From contig JALPQD010000245.1 of assembly GCA_023101885.1 (NCBI GenBank), positions 2,570,786-2,634,785 of the forward strand: DNA of 64,000 nt, in the 5' to 3' direction. The position numbers and the translations under genes are program-made. The notes under the pieces are model-generated. The model was not told where the DNA came from. It searched no databases and was given only the letters and a program-made list of their open reading frames with translations. This stretch comes from Typhlomys cinereus. Lineage: Eukaryota > Chordata > Mammalia > Rodentia > Platacanthomyidae. Of this stretch, positions 1-11,175 are shown piece by piece. Positions within the stretch are counted from its first letter, which is position 1, and every line of letters starts with the position of its first letter.

Positions 1-85
1 ACAATTTTTACCCCCAAAGAGCAACAGCTTTAAGTTTTGATGAAGTTTATCCCTTGTGACCTGTGGTTGGACAGAAGAAGGCAGG

Positions 86-160
86 ATGAGGGCGAGATGC
101 ACAGCTCGGAGCAGAGCGCTGGCCTGGCGCATGAGGCCCCAGGTTCATCCTCAGCATAGA
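86..160 (+). repeat. Old ID-type tRNA-derived SINE
   Basis: The stretch carries an A-box-like 'cacagctcggagcagagcgc' and a B-box-like 'ccaggttcatcct', spaced as in ID SINEs. It is diverged and has no clear tail. Confidence 0.5.
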
Positions 161-678
161 CCCAGGTCCAAAGAGTCTCCACCAAGAGTCTTTCTGAGAC
201 TTTAGATTTCATTCTTGTATGTACACCCCATTTTGACTGTGATACACAATGTGGTAGGGGTCAAGGACCCCAATTTCTGAATGCCCTTGAGAAAAATCTG
301 TGTTACTGTGTACCACTGTCAAAACTGGCTGACCCTGGACACGAGGATTTACCTCTCTAGTTTCTCTTCATCCATTCAGTTTTTACCTGACTTCTGGAAC
401 AAGCCCAGGTACCAAGCACAGCTCTCATCACTGCACAAATGTCTCTTTTCATATTTGTTACAACCCTCTTGACAAACACTCTCGAAGAACCTGTTTTCTT
501 GACTCGAGACACAGAGAGGTGGTGTAGATTTGCCAGCATCTTTCAGCCTGGAGCCTGGCTGATGTTCTCTTCTCTCACTATTGGCTTGACTATGTGAATT
601 CTTCCCTAGCAGACAAGTTCTTTGAGGAGAGTTCGTATCACTTTGATTTGTGACTAGAACATTTAGGGAATCCTAGAC
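161..678. other. Unique sequence, nothing recognised
   Basis: There is no known repeat and no convincing open frame here. Short frames of about 60 codons occur on both strands and look random. Confidence 0.4.
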
Positions 679-1100
679 TGTTATAGTTAGGCACAGGTGT
701 CAACTTGATAATTGAGGTTTGATCTCTGGGCACATTTGTAGAGAATTAGTTGTTGAGTTAAGCCCAGAGCAAACCTGAAGGAGATTGTCTAGCTGATGGG
801 GAAAGCCCAGCCCATGGTGGGTGGGACTAGGCCCTGGAATAAAATACAGAGGACTGGTTGAGAGAGTCAACATCCTTGTGTATACTTGGCCAGACATGCT
901 AGTCTGGTAAGGATTGTCCCTCTCTCAGCTGTTATGTGGTGATGGTGTGGCCAGTTCCCTCGGCCCTGGTGTTGGTGTGAGCTCTCCTATCAAGCTGGAC
1001 TGAAAACTATAACCAGACAGTTGTAAGAGAAAATAAACCCTTTGCACCTTTAAGCCATTCGATAGTGATTTATCAGCAGCCATGCAGGAGAACTGCAACA
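679..1100 (+). mobile_element. Solo LTR, family A (ERVL/MLT2-like)
   Basis: The element opens with 'tgttatagttaggcacagg' followed by 'tgtcaacttga', and ends with 'ctgcaaca'. It is about 422 bp and closely resembles the copies at 6909 and 13546 (inverted). The flanks tagac/cagac match at four of five bases, which fits a 5-bp target-site duplication. No internal retroviral genes are present. The ERVL assignment rests on the opening motif shared with mammalian MLT2-type LTRs. Confidence 0.8.
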
Positions 1101-1143
1101 CAGACCCAGAGAACATGCTCCATTAAGGAATGGGAGAGAATCA

Positions 1144-1177
1144 GTGAATGAATGAATGAATGAATGAATGAACGAAC
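1144..1177. repeat. (GAAT)n microsatellite
   Basis: About eight copies of GAAT, the last ones degraded to GAAC. Confidence 0.9.
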
Positions 1178-1690
1178 AAGTGCATGTCAGTGTGCACAGA
1201 TAACTGTTTGGGGAATGCACTGTTTGGATCCTCTTCCACTAGCACCCTGCCCAAGCACAAGGCTTCAAAGCTGCAGACAAGGGGTGTGGTCACACGGGCC
1301 CCTAGGATGTGCCCATTGCCACCGAGAAAGCATTGCTCTTGGGATCCAGCCATCCACCTTATCTGCACTGCAGTTCACTCTAGGTTCCATTACCCATGGT
1401 CCATCCACAGCCTATGGGATGGAAGTTTCCAGCAATAGCCCATTTGCAACTTTGTCAAGTTGCCTGTTGTCTGAGTAAATCGAGGAAGAGACGCCCTAGC
1501 TTGGGGACGTGAGTCACCCCTTAGGTCTAGCACTATCTCTTGAGTCAGCAGTGTTAATCCTGGTTATCACACTGACATTTGTGGTAACGAGTTCAAATGG
1601 TCCTTCTGTAGATGTCTGAAGTACTCGCAAATCATTCACCTTTTGCATCTCATTACCTAGGGGCTGCATCATTTGATGCCATTGGGAGGA
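1178..1690. other. Unique block with AP-1/MAF-type motifs
   Basis: No repeat was recognised. TGAGTCA lies at 1510-1516 and TGAGTCAGCA, a MAF-recognition-element-like motif, at 1551-1560. Overlapping frames of 104 and 84 codons on the plus strand have no recognisable domain and are not called genes. Confidence 0.35.
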
Positions 1691-1699
1691 GGGAGTAAG

Positions 1700-1990
1700 A
1701 TATTTAGAGAGGGAGAGAAGATGGGGGGAGAGATTTGCTCAATTCCAGAGCCTGTTTTGGGTACATTTGAGATCACCCCTCCATCCCCACCATTCCTAAG
1801 TTTTTTTTTCCACTCATACAAACTTGATAGGTACCCCATTCCCCTCCCTCCCTCCTCCACCCATCCCTGGATCCCCTTGCTCCCTCCCCACTTTTCCCCT
1901 TCCTTTCCCCCCTCCCTCCCTTTCTCCCACATTCCTAAGTTCTCCACCTTCAGAATCTTACTTTAGGATCTTTCTAAAATCTCTCTATTC
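1700..1990 (-). repeat. Pyrimidine-rich block, possibly L1 3' UTR
   Basis: A T-run followed by a C/T-rich tract resembles the antisense of rodent L1 3' UTRs, as in the clearer L1 at 19258. No ORF2 sequence is recognisable, so the assignment is weak. Confidence 0.3.
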
Positions 1991-2069
1991 CCTGCTTTAT
2001 TTTGCAGCAAAGCATTCTTTTCTGTTCACCTCATGGCAGATTAGAAAGGTCTGGGTCGTTCTGCTGGCC

Positions 2070-2200
2070 TCTGGGCCTAGTGGCAAGTGCCTATAATGTC
2101 AGTGCGTGGGAGGCTGAAGCAGGAGGATTGCCTGGACTTCACAGTGACAGGTCGGCAGGGGCCATAGAGGGAGACCCCGTCTCCAACCAGAAGCAGCAGT
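2070..2200 (+). repeat. B1 SINE (7SL-derived)
   Basis: The order of 'cctagtggcaagtgcctat', 'gggaggctgaagcaggagga' and 'gagaccccgtctcc' matches B1. The copy is diverged. Confidence 0.85.
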
Positions 2201-2489
2201 GTGAACTTCTGCTCTGGTGTCCAGTCAGACCAGAACTTTCCGAGCCTGGCAGCACACAGAAACCACTCTGGCTTCCCAACCATGCAGGTTCTGACTACGA
2301 CTGGGGTCTGAGAGCCTAGTGTTTTCAACAGCCCCAGGGACAGTCTGACACTGATCCTGGGAAGGCCCTGAAAGCAGCCACCTGTCAGTCAAAATGCAGC
2401 TGAGAACAGGTGCTCTGTGGAATAACACCAATGGGGGGGGCCTAGTACATCAGGATTTCTTTTTATTATTCAGTCAACACTCCGTGTAT

Positions 2490-2620
2490 ATGTGTATGTG
2501 TGTGTGGTGTGTGTGTTTACATATGCATATATACATGTACACGTATATGTGATATTATCTGAATGTGTGGTTATATATATATATATAAGCATACATGATA
2601 CATACATACATTATATGTAT
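2490..2620. repeat. TG/TA/CATA simple repeats
   Basis: Alternating purine-pyrimidine runs of TGTG, TATA and CATA. Confidence 0.8.
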
Positions 2621-2654
2621 ATCAATTAGTCCAAATGTTTTTTTGTTGTTGCTG

Positions 2655-2896
2655 TTTTATTTTTTATTTATTTTGTGTATGTATATATGTGTGTGTGTAT
2701 GTGTTCATGCGTTTCTGTGGGTAACTTTGGGAATCATCGTGGATTACTTCTATGTCCTTTTTGCTTCGCTCTGGATTTGCCAGGTTCTGCCCACCAGGGT
2801 TGGAAGTGCAGGACACTGTCCTTTCTGTTTTTATGTGGGACCTGTGGTCTGCTTGTGAGGCAGAGTCTTAACCCCTGAGCCATCTTTCCAGCCCTG
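2655..2896 (-). repeat. B2-superfamily SINE, short type
   Basis: The reverse complement starts with the tRNA-like box ('ccagggctggaaagatggc') and ends in an AT-rich tail. The body matches the other short-type copies, with 'ggaatcatcgtggattac' read antisense. Confidence 0.85.
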
Positions 2897-4062
2897 GTCC
2901 AAATGCTTTTATATCTACTCTTCGTTTCTCCTCGATAATAACTCCTCTCAGGAGTGTTCTGTGAACTCCTTTGGGTGTGTGCGTTGATTGATCTCTAGTG
3001 ATTCGTGGAGAGTGTGCCTATGAATGAGCTTCCAGCCGCAGAGCTTGTGTGGAAGCGGTTTGTCCCTCTCAAAGTCACCACACACCCACCTGCTCCTTGC
3101 CACCCACAGGGGTGGAGTCAGCTTATTCATCTCAACCGGTCACCAGCAGTGGGGGGGAGGAGTGGGAGGAGGGGAGGAATTCTCCAAGGACATTTCACGG
3201 AATGCTCCGGACATGAGTCACCTGTGGTCTCAAGAGGACGGGCCATGAATTGCCTCCCACAGCTTCATTCCCTCCATGTTTGAGTGCAGAATGGAAAAAA
3301 TGCAACAACGGTCCTCCTGCAGGAGGGAGAAAAAGGGGGGGGGGAGAGAGAGAGAGATCATATCACCCAGGGACCTGCTCTTGGCATTTCTAGAAATGGT
3401 CAATCATAGTGTGGGAGCCAGGAGCATTTCTGATTTCCTCCTGGTGTGCAGAGATATTAACAGTGCTAGGAAAGTGGGGTGCGCCCTATTCTCCAGCTCT
3501 GAAATACAGCCCCAGACAACAGCACAGAGCTCCAGCCTCCAGGCTAGACATGGAGAAAGGTGGTGACACATCTTGGCTGGAGCCTTCCCTATCCCTGTTT
3601 ATTTTCTTCTGGTAGCTTCCACTGGAAGTGGACCACACATCACATATCTCTCTAGCCCAGTGAGTGGAGAGAAATATTCTCCCCCCCTTCCTAATGATGT
3701 CATGGGTCCTACTGTTTAATTTTTATTGAGAACATTACCTCCCTTCCTTTAAAAGAGCTGCACATTGGATGATTCGTGTAAATAATAAATCTCTCTAAGA
3801 TCATAAGTTCCTGACTAGAAGTAAGAAATGCAGCAATGACAACTACGGAAGGGAACATGTTTGCCTAGAGTGGCGTTCAGAAGGAGAAGGTGGTAAATTA
3901 GAGTCAGCAAACATCCCTTTGCCAATAGAATGTCTCCTTTAAAGGCTCAACAAGAATAATTCTGGGGAAAATAAAAAAAAGTGTAGTTGAAATGCTGAAT
4001 GTGAACGATACCATACGAGCCAATTAGGAAGAACTTGGTGAAGGTTTTTCCCAAACTAATCA

Positions 4063-4093
<31 letters not shown>

Positions 4094-4340
4094 CTGCTTA
4101 GTGCAGTTGGGGGTGGGGGGGGCTGTTTCATTTGGAAGGTTCATGGGCCTGGTGATACAATGCTAGAAGAACAGATTCCAAGATTACAATGAAGAGCTGT
4201 GTAAGCACACAGTTCCCAAAATGCACATCTGGTTCCACAGTGACCATATCTTGTTCTACCCTCACATGTCAGATTGGAGGTCTATTTGCATACTGAGGAC
4301 GTCATGCTTAGATATCATGTTGACCGATCAGTCCACTTGT
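2897..4340. other. Mostly unique sequence with simple runs
   Basis: It contains a G-rich run near 3150-3175 with G-quadruplex potential, a G/GA run near 3335-3358 and a roughly 28-base A run at 4062-4089. No gene or older repeat was recognised. Plus-strand frames of 92 and 96 codons at 3005-3566 have no domain. Confidence 0.35.
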
Positions 4341-4344
4341 TGTG

Positions 4345-5137
4345 AATCATTTTATTTTTGGTTCCACAATTTTTTTTCATTGATATTTTCATATATGAAT
4401 ACAATTAATTTATGACATTTTTAGTTCTTACCCTCCAATGTCACTCCCCTTCCTTTTTTTCCAGTATAACCTTTTACCCAATGGGTCTCCCTATTTTCCT
4501 GTCTTGGCATATGTCCAACTCCTGGCTGGAGCCTGATGATGTATCAGTGATATACTGTTGAGGAACACATCTTGCCTTCTTAGGGAGATATGCTGCCTCT
4601 TGATATTGTCTCCCTTCCATGGTAAAATGTTTACATGGGTCAAATGTTGTGCAGGTCTTAGGGAAGAGCTGTAGTGAGCTCATGGGTGTGGTAGTCCTGT
4701 CATGTCTAGAAAATACTGTCTGCATCTCCCTTCCCTGCCCTAGTCTTACCATTTCCTCTTCGTTCATGTTTTCTACCTCAGGGTGGAAACAGTGACTCGT
4801 TGTCCTCTTTAGGGCCAAGCAGTCCATAGTCACGTATTCCCTGCACTGCGTCCAGTTCTGATTCTTTGTGTAAAATACCTTCCACGACATAATGAGGCTT
4901 CTAGGCTGAGAGCTGAATGCGGCCCTCATCTATGGGTGTAATAATGTGTTTGGATGGCAGTTTGATATCATGTAGCAGTTTGTTTTCTCCCTAGGACCCA
5001 TGGTCTCCCCATTTACAGATCCATGGCCTATTGGTATGTAGTATTTAAATCTCCTGTTATTGCCATGTTTTGGTTGATGTGTCCCTTTACATCTAGAAGT
5101 ATTTATTTAGTGAATTTAGGCAAAACTTTATTTGACG
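4345..5137 (-). mobile_element. L1 (LINE-1) 3' UTR fragment
   Basis: On the minus strand the sequence resembles rodent L1 3' UTRs. It has a 'cctgcacaacatttgaccc' segment before 'accatggaagggagac', then a terminal AT-rich end ('tatgaaaatatcaatgaaaa'). A 151-codon open frame in this segment is a by-product and is not ORF2. The element is truncated and inactive. Confidence 0.6.
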
Positions 5138-5346
5138 TGTGTTTCAGTTCGCCTGCATGGTTGCTGATAAATGACCATCAAACAGCTTAAGGGAACAAAG
5201 GGTTTCTCTTACGATTACTGGTTACAGTTCTCAGTCCAGCTTGACGGGAGAGCTCACACCAAGCACCAGGCTGAGGGAACTGGCCGCACCATCTCTACGT
5301 AATGGCTGAGAGAGGGACGATCCTTACTTGCCAGACCAGCATATCT
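5138..5346 (-). mobile_element. LTR family A, 3' part only
   Basis: It matches the inverted 3' half of the family ('gcctgcatggttgctgataa' onward) and stops abruptly after 'ccttacttgccagaccagca'. The 5' half is absent. Confidence 0.8.
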
Positions 5347-5499
5347 GCGGGAGAAAGGGAGAACATCCGCTATTCTGCCAGAGTGTTTCAGGGAGGATGT
5401 CCTTGGCCAGCGGGCAGACAGTGGCCGTGTCTGTGAGCTCAGCCCGTAACCACCTGTCAGCGTGTCCACCCTCTCTCCACCAGCTCACGTTTCTACCCA

Positions 5500-5978
5500 A
5501 TGCTGGCACTACTCTGGGTGCTGGGGTGGCACAGGGGACAGACCAGGCGCTGTTCACAAGTGACATCCCCTTGTGAGGCTCCTTGTCAGACGGATGCTTG
5601 GCTCGTGGGCAAGAGCAGCCCTGAAGGAAGATAAGGGTAAAGGAGGGAAGCAGGGCGCAGGGATGCTACTGAAAAGAAACCTTGGTGATATTCAGGGACA
5701 ATGCTTGAGGCTGTCTAACGGGAAGATCTTTGAAGAAGGTACAAAGGCCCTGAGGTGGGCGCGGGTTTGGGGTATGACAGGAGCCCAGTCAGGTGGGGGT
5801 GGAGTTTTGGGGGTGGAGTTTGAGGAAGAGTCACAGAGCGCAGGAGCAGAGAGACAGTGATGTGCTCTGGACTTTCTGAGCAGTGGATCTAATTCTTGGA
5901 AGTCTGAGAGACCAGCAGAGTGTTTTGAGTGTTTTAGCGGCTTAATCTGACTTAGGTTTTAAAGTACTCCTTGTGCTC
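5500..5978 (+). repeat. Ancient mammalian-wide LINE (L2-like)
   Basis: Scattered blocks match the familiar order of an old mammalian repeat: 'gggtgctggggtggcacagg', 'caaaggccctgaggtgggc', 'tttgaggaagagtcac', then 'ctgacttaggttttaaag'. Divergence is high. The name L2 is from memory of the consensus; a RepeatMasker run would settle it. Confidence 0.55.
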
Positions 5979-5981
5979 ATT

Positions 5982-6405
5982 AGATGCGTAAGTGTCAACA
6001 TGCAAGTGATGACTGAGCTCTGGGCACATTTGTGAAGAGTTAGGAGTTAAGGCAAGTCCTTGAGCACGCCTGCAGGAGACCCTGAGCACGCCTGCAGGAG
6101 ACTGTGTGATTGACGTGGGAAGGCGCAGCCCACGGTGAGGGAGACTATTCCCTGGGCAGGTGGGTAAGATGGAGGGAGCTGGGTCAGTACTTTAGCAGGC
6201 TTCAGCATACTCGACAGTCTTGCTGTCTGGCAAGTGAGGTTTGTCCCTTTCTCAACAATATCTGTGAAGATGGGTGGCCAGTTCTGTCGGCTCCTGATGT
6301 TGGTGTGAGCCCTCCTGTCAAGCTGGTCTAAGATCTGTAATTGAGAATCTTAGGAGGGAATCACAACCTCTTTGGCTGTGAACATGTTGGCAACACACAG
6401 GCAAG
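5982..6405 (+). mobile_element. LTR family A, diverged copy
   Basis: It retains 'agtgtcaac', 'gctctgggcacatttgtgaag', and 'ggtgtgagccctcctgtcaa' in family order. A 22-bp internal tandem duplication lies at 6061-6104. The ends are eroded. Confidence 0.7.
6061..6104. repeat. 22-bp tandem duplication inside an LTR
   Basis: Two units start with 'tgagcacgcctgcaggaga' and differ only in the last bases. Confidence 0.9.
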
Positions 6406-6908
6406 CTACAACATGCTGCTAGGATCTTTTGAAATGATGGCGCTATTCTATGTTTTGATTGTCATGTTTACATTTGTCAACACGCAGACATAAACATGCA
6501 TGGAAGGGTCACTTTTTGTTGTGGGTAAATTATACATCCATCAGCTTGGATTTAAAAACATTCTTCATAACCATGTGCAGATTACAGAAGGGCCAGAAGG
6601 AGAAAGTAATTAGGAAGCTACTAGTAGGATTCCTGAGAGATGAGGAGGAGAATTTCACTAGGCTGGGAGTAGAGTGGAGACCACCTAGGCCTGGGGTAGC
6701 TGGCTAACAAAGAGTCACTGGGACTCTGAGTGACATCTCTTCCAGATCTCAGCCATGGCTCTTCTGAGAACCCATTCCTAAAGCCAAATCTGCCAGTGAA
6801 CTTGGCAGATTTACCACTGAGTGAACTTGGTACCACCGACTGTTTTGTTGGTTGCCAAGCCTTTTCCAGAATAGGGCTTGATTTTCCGCCACGTTAATGC
6901 TTCCTCCC

Positions 6909-7333
6909 TGTCATAGTTAAGCACAGGTGTCAACTTGACTGTTGAGGGTTTGAGCTCTGGGCACATTTGTAGATAATTAATTGTTGAGTGAAGCCTAGAG
7001 CAAACCTGCAAGAGATTGTCTAGCTGATGGGGAAGGTCCAGCCTATGGTGGGTGGGATTAGGCCCTGGAATAAATCACAGAGAGCTGGTTGAAAGAGTCG
7101 GCATCCTTCTGTTCACTTGGCCAGACATGCTGGTCTGGCAAGTAAGGACTATTGATCTCTCAGCTGTTATGTGTTGATGGTGTGGCCAGTTCCCTCAGCC
7201 CTGGTGTTGGTGCGTGCTCTCCCTTCAAGCTGGACTGAGAACTGTAACCAGACTATTGTAAGAAAGTAAACTCCTTGTTCCCTTAAGCCGTTCGATGGTC
7301 CTTTATCAGCAGCCATGCAGATGGACTGCAACA
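6909..7333 (+). mobile_element. Solo LTR, family A, full length
   Basis: It begins 'tgtcatagttaagcacagg' and ends 'ctgcaaca', about 425 bp. The flanks ctccc/ctctc match at four of five bases, in line with a 5-bp duplication. No internal region is present. Confidence 0.85.
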
Positions 7334-7911
7334 CTCTCCTTAGCCTGCTGGTGAAGACCCACTGCCTTCTCTCCTGACTGCCTCACAGCTCTGCCGAGCC
7401 CCATTTCCTGCACGATGCTGAAGCCCAGACATTCGGAAAGTTCTGTTTGAGGAATATTTGCCAAAGGCAAATTTGCCATTTGTGTGACTACTTTAGAATC
7501 TGGGGCTCCATCAGGGAAGAAGACAGAAGGAAATCTGCTGAGTCTCAGGAAATGGGCTCGTGAAGGAAGATGCCAACCATGAGACCCTGTTTGAAGGCCT
7601 CCAAGGGGCTTTGAAACATTCTCACCAAGAGCTCGCAGAGTGAAAGGGGCACAGTGGAGATGCAGGAAGTATTTCTGTAAAAATAATGCACAGCAGGTTG
7701 AGGGGACCAAAAATTAAGTTTCGGCTTTGTGAGGTGTCGCCAAAGATGAACATTGTATGTATAGACGTAGGACACACTTTCTAGGCAGTGGATCAGCGGT
7801 TAAATCAGACAAACTTAGAGTGACACCTTGGAGCCTCTTGGGAGACCAAGAGGCTGGATTATAAAAACAGCTGAGCCTCCTCTCACCTCTCTAGCCTGTG
7901 TTTCTGGACAT
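7334..7911. other. Unique sequence
   Basis: No repeat was recognised. A minus-strand frame of 134 codons begins inside the preceding LTR and has no known domain. Confidence 0.35.
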
Positions 7912-7916
7912 GTGCT

Positions 7917-8283
7917 TGTAGCAGTTCACCTGCATGGTTGCTGATAAATCACCATCAAATGGCTTAAGGAAACAAGGGGTTTATTTTATCTTTTGATTCC
8001 TGGTTAGATTGTTTGTCCCACTTTGCAAGAGAGCTCACACCAACACCAGGGCTGAGGGAACTGGCCACACCATCTCTACATAATGGCTGAGAGAGGGACG
8101 ATCCTTACCTGCCAGACCAGCATGTCTGGCCAAGTGTACAAGGATGCCAACTTTCTCAACCAGCTCTCTATTTTATTCCAGGGTCTAGTCCCACCCATCA
8201 GCTAGACAATCTCCTGCAGGTTTGCTCTGGGCTTAACCCAACCACGAATTCTCCACAAATGTTCCCAAAGCTCAACTATGACA
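7917..8283 (-). mobile_element. Solo LTR, family A, with exact target-site duplication
   Basis: An inverted copy flanked by the exact 5-bp repeat GTGCT (7912-7916 and 8284-8288). The segment with the 'tgtcaacttg' motif near its 5' end is deleted. The exact duplication shows it inserted as an LTR element and later collapsed to a solo LTR. Confidence 0.9.
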
Positions 8284-8354
8284 GTGCTTTATATGAAGTA
8301 TATGCAGGACAGTCAATATATATTCATATATAATCTGTAAGCTAAAAGCAGCCT

Positions 8355-8512
8355 TGTGAGCAAGGCCTGGCAAGACAAGGCCTGTCATCCTATCGACTCA
8401 GGAGGCTGAGGCAGGAGGATCTCAAGTTCAAGGCCTGCCTGGGTTACGTAGTGAGTTCAAGGCTAGCCTAAGGCAAATTACTGACTTGCTCTCTCAATAC
8501 CAAAAGTAAAAA
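8355..8512 (+). repeat. B1-type SINE half of a B1-ID pair
   Basis: 'caggaggctgaggcaggagg' followed by 'aaggctagcctaaggcaaat' marks B1. It is followed directly by an ID unit in the same direction. Confidence 0.8.
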
Positions 8513-8600
8513 AAGAGGCCCAAGGATACACCTCAGTGGTAGAGGGCTTGCCTCGCATGTGCGATGCCCTGGGTTCAATCCCCTATATGGCAAGAAAAAA
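8513..8600 (+). repeat. ID unit 3' of the B1 unit
   Basis: The A box 'cagtggtagagggcttgcc' and B box 'gggttcaatcccc' are classic ID features. An A-rich end follows. Confidence 0.85.
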
Positions 8601-9270
8601 GTAGCCCTGTATTAGTGTGCACGTTGCACATTCCCAATCTATGGCATGTCAGTCCCAGGTGTCATGCAATACTTTAAATGCCAGTCATTATGCTATGTCA
8701 TGCCACCTGTTTATTTTCAAATATAAATCGACCTCTTTCCAGCCTTATGGGTTTTGACACTCATGAAGCATCTGACGCTTCCATCTGAGAGCTGAGTTGA
8801 TCTGGGCCTCGAGGTCGGGGATGTGAGAGAAGCAGCCCAGCGGCCTGGCAGAAGCCACCGGTGGACCTGAAATCCCCCCGGCCAAGTGTAGCAATGTTCT
8901 GCTAGACACGTGCTGTAATGAGTGGATTCTTAATTGCAGTGCATGGAGCAGTTCATGCTGCCTGGGGTGGAGGGGGGCACTGGGGGAGTCAAGGCCAGCA
9001 CGTCAGCCAGCGAGGACCACGGGTCATCCATCTGCAGGCGGCCTGGAGAGATTTCACAAGCAGGAGGCCCCAGGAGGCGCCCTTCCTTCTTATTGAGAAA
9101 CACACCAAGGAGAGATTTCATAGACCCCCTCCAGATGGTTTTACTGCGGCTACAGCTGAGCCTTCGGACACACTAGGTGATGAGTGTTTTAGCGGCAAGC
9201 TGCATTCATCCTCCGTATCTGCTTGAGGTATGACAATCCCTGTTGGATGCTCTCTTGCACATGCACGCTC
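8601..9270. other. Unique sequence
   Basis: A frame of 102 codons (8918-9226, plus) follows a splice-acceptor-like 'cttaattgcag' at about 8928-8938. There is no recognisable protein and no clear donor, so no exon is called. Confidence 0.3.
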
Positions 9271-9350
9271 ATGCCTGTGAGCACGTGTGTGCATGCGTGG
9301 ATCGAGGCCAGAGGACAGCCCTACATGTCATCAGTCCTTCAAGTACTATC
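9271..9350 (-). repeat. B3-like SINE fragment
   Basis: 'gtgcatgcgtggatcgaggc' and 'cagaggacag' resemble the antisense 3' body of B3. Confidence 0.4.
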
Positions 9351-9635
9351 CACCCTTTTTGAATTTTTCCCCCATTTTTAATTTTTTCTACTTTTACAAA
9401 CATACTGAGTGTTCATCCCAGCTTCCCTCCCTCCCCTCCCCTCCCCTGCCTTCATCATTCCCCCCCACTCCCTCCCACCCCTTCCGCCTGTGGCTTCTAT
9501 GGACCTCAGGGTTCACTCTGGCTTGTCTACTCCTGTGGGAGCCTCCGTGGCATGTCAAGTTCCCTCTCTTCAGGCCCCCCACTGATAGGTGCATTCCCGT
9601 CATGCACCCAGCTTTAGACCCACAGGTTTCCACTG
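9351..9635 (-). repeat. Pyrimidine-rich tract, possibly L1 3' UTR
   Basis: An AT stretch leads into CCCTCC-rich DNA in the same arrangement as the L1 at 19258. No coding part is visible. Confidence 0.3.
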
Positions 9636-9830
9636 TATTTTTTTTTTTTTTTTTTACTTTTTGAGGCAGAGTCTCTGATTGGTTTGGAGTGTGCTAGCCT
9701 GGCAGCCAGTGAGCCACAATGATCCTCCTGTCTCTACCTCCCCTGGGTAGATACATGTGCTGGGATCATACGTGCGCCTCCTTCCCTGGCTCTGGCTTTT
9801 ATGTGGACCTCTGAGGGTGAGTGGTCATGC
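9636..9830 (-). repeat. Old SINE related to the long B2-type family
   Basis: A T-run precedes 'gaggcagagtctctgattgg' and 'gatcctcctgtctctacctc', which resemble the central part of rodent B4/RSINE-type elements read antisense. Confidence 0.4.
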
Positions 9831-10101
9831 CTAGAAGTGTTTGGCTTCCTTGCTCCAAGTTGACAATCGGGATTGACCATCTCAGCAGAGACAAGTTAAA
9901 GCTGCCTTTCTAATCAGGCTTGGGGCAGCAAGGGAAGGTCCCCAGCTGCTGCCTCGTGACGACCAGCTTATATGTTGAGAGCCAAGACTGCAGACTGGAA
10001 CTCACTTGCTGGTGTTGGGTCTAGAGACGGCACCTAACACCCCAAAGAAGAAGCCTTGAAATGCTTCAACGCTCGCCAGCGTTCACCCCTCTCATCCATT
10101 C
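9831..10101. other. Unique sequence
   Basis: Nothing recognised. Confidence 0.3.
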
Positions 10102-10440
10102 TGTCGTGGTTGGAAATGCGTCCCTCACAGTCTCATGTGTTTGGGAAGGTCATGGCACCCTTAGGAGGTGGAGCCTTGCAGGAAGGCAGTCACAGGGGGT
10201 GGGCCTTGAGGTGGATTAGTCCCACCCTGCTTCCGTGAGAGGTCTGCTCTTGCAGTGGGCAGTCTTGCAGTTGTTGGCCTCCTCTATGAGTGTGATGTAG
10301 CCTGTCTCCAGCTTCAGCCGCCAGCCATGCTTCTTCCACTATGAAAAACTGTATCTTCTCACTGTAAGCTGCATAAATCCCCCTTAAGTTGCTTCACTTT
10401 GGGTGTTCTCTCACAGCAACAGAAAAGACTAACTGGTACA
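10102..10440 (+). mobile_element. Solo LTR, family B (MaLR-like)
   Basis: It begins 'tgtcgtggttggaaatg', contains 'cttaggaggtggagccttgc', and ends 'gactaactggtaca'. The order matches the copies at 18845 and 56698. No matching 5-bp flank is left. Confidence 0.75.
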
Positions 10441-10984
10441 CTTCTCTCCAGCCCCCCCACCCCATATGCCCCACAATCTCCACTTTGTTATCATCTAAGC
10501 TCCATTTCAGAGCCGGGCTGAGAGACCGGGATGGGGCATCTTCATGGGGTCAGTGCGTGGCTCGGCAGGAAATGATATCCATTCGTATTTGGCCTCTCAG
10601 GGCCAGACATCTGTGCTGTAGTGAATGGGTCTTGAGAGCATTGAATTAGGACACCTGCTCAGACGCCAGGACACGGAGCCCTCACACTGGGTCCTGCAGC
10701 TTTTCCTGCCTTGAAGGACTCTCCCGGTGCACCCCCAAGATTGGGTGCAACACTTTTGGGCGACATCGACCCTGGTGTTCTCTTTCATTCCCTCCCCCTT
10801 TCTGTAAACTCCTTTCTGACAGGAACCTGGGAAGGCCCGAGTTCTTTGTTCTGCTGAAAGCCAATGGCTCCTCTGTGTGGCTCCTCAGAGGGCACAGGAC
10901 TTGGGGCGGAGACAAAAGGTGAATTCACTGCGTATGGCCCCGGGCAGCAGGATTTCCTCTGGGGATTAGGTCTCCTTTCCTAAA
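10441..10984. other. Unique sequence
   Basis: No repeat or gene signature was recognised. Composition is ordinary. Confidence 0.3.
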
Positions 10985-11175
10985 TTCTCAGGGATTGCAC
11001 ATATACACATGCACACCAGTGTATATGTGTGCATGTGTATATTTGTGTGCAGCTGTGTGCATTTGTGTTTGTGCAGCTCTGTGTACATGTATGTGTATTT
11101 GTATGCACATGAATGAGTATATGTGTGTGCATATGCATGTTCTTGTGTGCACTCGAGTGTGTGCATGCGAGTATC
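10985..11175. repeat. Degenerate TG/CA-rich simple repeat
   Basis: Interrupted TGTGTGCATG-type runs of about 190 bp. Open frames across it on both strands are low complexity. Confidence 0.8.

Noticed and set aside
4474..4929. 151-codon minus frame
   Set aside because: It lies in an L1 3' UTR fragment, which is not coding in the known element.
8918..9226. Possible exon after 'cttaattgcag'
   Set aside because: An acceptor-like motif alone is common. No donor, no recognised peptide, and alternative frames are equally open.
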